A stretch of DNA of 64,000 nt, from positions 1,798,001 through 1,862,000 of the forward strand of contig NZ_CP009322.1 of the NCBI RefSeq assembly GCF_000959725.1, read 5' to 3'. This document shows, in pieces, positions 62,017 through 64,000 of this stretch. The position numbers were made by a program, and so were the translations under genes. Position 1 is the first letter of the stretch. Each line of letters begins with the position of its first letter. Source of the DNA: Burkholderia gladioli. GTDB lineage: Bacteria; Pseudomonadota; Gammaproteobacteria; Burkholderiales; Burkholderiaceae. Below the pieces are notes generated by a model. That model saw only the letters and a list, made by a program, of their open reading frames with translations. It had not been told where the DNA came from and searched no databases.

Positions 62017-62910
62017 TCAGCCTTCCTCGCGCTTGAGCACGAAGGGTCGATCGGTTTTCCAGAACGGGCCCGAGAACCCGTAGGCGGCCGCGGCGCCGGC
62101 ATCGTCGACGCGCTCGAACTCGCCGACCAGGCTCTGCTTCACGCCGAACACCGTGTCCTCGGCGAGGTAGGGGCAATCCGGCGAGAAGATGTGCGTGATC
62201 ACGGTCTCGAAGCCGGGCGCCTGGATCATGAAATGGATATGCGCGGCGCGATTCGGATGGCGCCCCAGCGTGGCCAGCAGCTTGCCGACCGGGCCGTCGT
62301 CGGGAATCGGGTAGTCGCGCGGGCGCACGCTGCGGAACCAGAAGCCGCCCCCGGCATCGCTCTCGAACTTGCCGCGCAGATTGCCCTCGGGCTGCAGGCC
62401 CTTCTGCTGCACGTCGTAGTAGCCGTCGTCGTTGGTCTGCCAGACGTCGATGGTGGCGCCCGCCACCGGCCGGCCCTCGGTATCGCTCACGCTGCCGGTC
62501 ACCACCAGCGGCTCGCCCTTGCCGTCCAGGCAGAGATTGCTGCCGGCCGGCAGCACCGGCAGGCCCTCCACGAAGAACGGGCCGAGGATGGTGTTCTCGG
62601 TGGCGTTGCCGGGCCGCCGGTGATTGATCGCGTCGACCAGCATCGACACGCCGAGCACGTCCGACAGCAGGATGAACTCCTGGCGCCAGTCGCTGCACAT
62701 CTGGCCGGTTTCGGTCAGGAAGCGGATCGCCGCGTACCACTCCTCGTGGGTCGGCTCGATCTCCTTCACGGCCGCATGCAGGTGGCGCACGATCGCGGCG
62801 GCCATCTGCGCGGTGCGCGGCGCCACGTCGGGCCCGATCCGCGCGTTGACGATCTCGGCCGAGTCCTGTTCGGAAAACAGCGGATAGCTTCGTTGTGGGG
62901 TGTCGCTCAT
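62017..62910 (-). CDS. Intradiol ring-cleavage dioxygenase (hydroxyquinol/chlorocatechol 1,2-dioxygenase type)
   Basis: A 297-residue Fe(III) enzyme that opens a catechol-type ring between the hydroxyls. The N-terminal helical linker domain (about 15-100) is followed by the beta core with ENTILGPFFVEG. The iron ligands are Y165 (DDGYYDVQ), Y200 (RPRDYPIP), H224 and H226 (AHIHF). Pairing with a maleylacetate reductase 17 bp upstream favours hydroxyquinol (1,2,4-trihydroxybenzene) as substrate, since its cleavage gives maleylacetate directly; chlorocatechol is less likely because no cycloisomerase is seen. A resorcinol or similar hydroxylase is not in the window. Confidence 0.9.
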   Translation of the reverse strand: MSDTPQRSYPLFSEQDSAEIVNARIGPDVAPRTAQMAAAIVRHLHAAVKEIEPTHEEWYAAIRFLTETGQMCSDWRQEFILLSDVLGVSMLVDAINHRRPGNATENTILGPFFVEGLPVLPAGSNLCLDGKGEPLVVTGSVSDTEGRPVAGATIDVWQTNDDGYYDVQQKGLQPEGNLRGKFESDAGGGFWFRSVRPRDYPIPDDGPVGKLLATLGRHPNRAAHIHFMIQAPGFETVITHIFSPDCPYLAEDTVFGVKQSLVGEFERVDDAGAAAAYGFSGPFWKTDRPFVLKREEG

Positions 62911-62927
62911 GGTGCGTGTTCCTTGCT

Positions 62928-64000
62928 TCAGGCCGCGACAGCCGGCGCCGCGCCCTGCCAGGCACGTTCCAGCAGGCTCCGCAGCCCGGCCGCCTCGGGC
63001 GGCCGCGGGTTCCAGTAGGGATTGGCGAGTGCCAGTTCGACCGCGCGCGCGATGCCGGCCTCCGGCATGCCGATCGCGCCCAAGCCGTGTGGCGCGCCGA
63101 TCGCCAGGTTCAGATCATGCAGCGCCAGGCAGGCATCGTCCACCTCGAGCGCCGCCGCGAGGCGCGCCATCACGTCCGGGACGGCCGGCGCGTTGTAGGC
63201 GAGCGCGTGCGGCAGCACCAGCGCGTGCGTCTGCGCATGCGGCAGGTCGAAGCTGCCGCCCAGCACATGGCAGAGCTTGTGGTGCAGCGCCATGCCGACC
63301 GAGCCCAGGCAGACGCCGGCCAGCCAGGCGCCGTAGAGCGCGTCGGCGCGCGCGGCGCGGTTGGCCGGATCGGCATGGATCGCCGGCAGCGCCCTGGCCA
63401 GGGCTCGCACGCTGTCCAGCGCGAGCGCATGGATCACCGGGTTCGCGTCGCGCGCGTAGAGCGCCTCCACCGCATGCGCGATCGCGTTCATGCCGCTCAT
63501 CCCCGACATCTCGACGCCCAGGCCCAGCGTCAGGTCGACGTCGTAGATCACGCATTCCGGCAGGATGCGCGGGCTGCGCCGGGTGGTCTTGATGCCGTTC
63601 TCGGTCTCGCCGAGGATCGGCGTCATCTCCGAGCCCGCGTAGGTGGTCGGCAGGATGATCTGCGGCAGGTCGGTGTGCAGGGCGAGCGCCTTCGCGAGAC
63701 CGGTGGTCGAGCCGCCGCCGATCGCGATCAGCCCGTCGATCTGGCGCGCCTCGACCAGCGCGAGCGCCTCGGCCGTCACCGCCACCGGCGTGTGCATGCG
63801 CGCGCCGTCGAAACGCGCGGCATCGCGTGCGCCGAGCAGCCCGGCCAGTTCCTCGGCCACCTCGGCATGCGGCGGCCCATACAGCAGCAAGGCGCGCGAG
63901 ATGCCGAGCCGCTCGACCGCCTCGCCGAGCTGGGCGCGCGTGCCATGCCCGAAATGCACCCGGGCCGGCAGCGCCTCGTAGGTAAACGGCAGACAGGTGT
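62928..64000 (-). CDS. Maleylacetate reductase, N-terminal end cut by window edge
   Basis: An iron-type alcohol dehydrogenase family enzyme reducing maleylacetate to 3-oxoadipate with NAD(P)H. The frame is open to the window end; the visible start is LPFTYEALPARVHFGHGT, and the family usually begins only a few residues earlier. The NAD loop IGGGSTTGLAKALAL, the TTYAGSEMTPILGE segment, GMNAIAHAVEALYA with its His and HHKLCHVLGGSFDLPHAQTH with the catalytic-site His residues are intact. It lies 17 bp upstream of the dioxygenase, so the two are one unit. Confidence 0.92.
   Translation of the reverse strand, partial: TCLPFTYEALPARVHFGHGTRAQLGEAVERLGISRALLLYGPPHAEVAEELAGLLGARDAARFDGARMHTPVAVTAEALALVEARQIDGLIAIGGGSTTGLAKALALHTDLPQIILPTTYAGSEMTPILGETENGIKTTRRSPRILPECVIYDVDLTLGLGVEMSGMSGMNAIAHAVEALYARDANPVIHALALDSVRALARALPAIHADPANRAARADALYGAWLAGVCLGSVGMALHHKLCHVLGGSFDLPHAQTHALVLPHALAYNAPAVPDVMARLAAALEVDDACLALHDLNLAIGAPHGLGAIGMPEAGIARAVELALANPYWNPRPPEAAGLRSLLERAWQGAAPAVAA

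Overview
The window is a 64 kb piece of a Burkholderia genome, most likely a secondary chromosome of the plant-associated B. gladioli / B. glumae group. Three observations point there: the GC content is very high with codon use to match; the gene order fimV-truA-trpF-trpB-methylase-trpA-accD-folC, together with leuCDB, asd, gltA, sdh and mdh, is the one I know from Burkholderia chromosome 2; and the secreted lipase with its foldase (34221-36343) matches the well-studied B. glumae lipase as I remember it, with 358 residues, a 319-residue mature form and Ser87. No CRISPR array, rRNA, tRNA, insertion sequence or prophage was seen.

Layout. 1-14616 is core biosynthesis on the minus strand: leuC-entericidin-leuD-leuB, asd, fimV-truA, trpF-trpB-DNA methylase-trpA-accD and a folC cut by the window edge. 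14801-18579 holds small accessory genes: an AlaX editing protein, threonine aldolase, an AraC-type regulator, a secreted protein of unknown function and a glyoxalase-fold protein. 18753-32240 is a TCA-cycle block: sdhCDAB-sdhE-gltA and a GntR-type regulator on the minus strand, then mdh, a CitE-like lyase, a secreted MliC-like protein, a PrpD-family protein and acnA on the plus strand. A perfect palindrome sits at the regulator/mdh divergence.

32495-42950 contains an MFS exporter, the lipase operon, a cytochrome b561, a degenerate LytM lipoprotein (NlpD-like), a cupin, a DUF4148 protein, gnd, a DUF938 methyltransferase and a Sir2 deacetylase. 43158-43248 looks like a free-standing small RNA gene, with promoter, two hairpins and terminator.

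43436-49975 is a catabolic module: cupin, FAD amine-oxidase-like protein and NCS1 permease on one side, LuxR-type regulator and aldehyde dehydrogenase on the other, with a C7/G7 palindrome between them. 50224-56159 holds a secreted protein, a PhyH-type dioxygenase divergent from a LacI-type regulator, and a FecA-like TonB receptor behind a Fur-box-like site. 56302-64000 carries an alpha/beta hydrolase, an aminotransferase remnant, a second cytochrome b561, a MarR regulator, an aldehyde dehydrogenase, a porin, an intradiol (hydroxyquinol-type) dioxygenase and a maleylacetate reductase cut by the window end. A 28-base element is shared by the marR promoter and the aldehyde dehydrogenase promoter and marks a probable MarR regulon.
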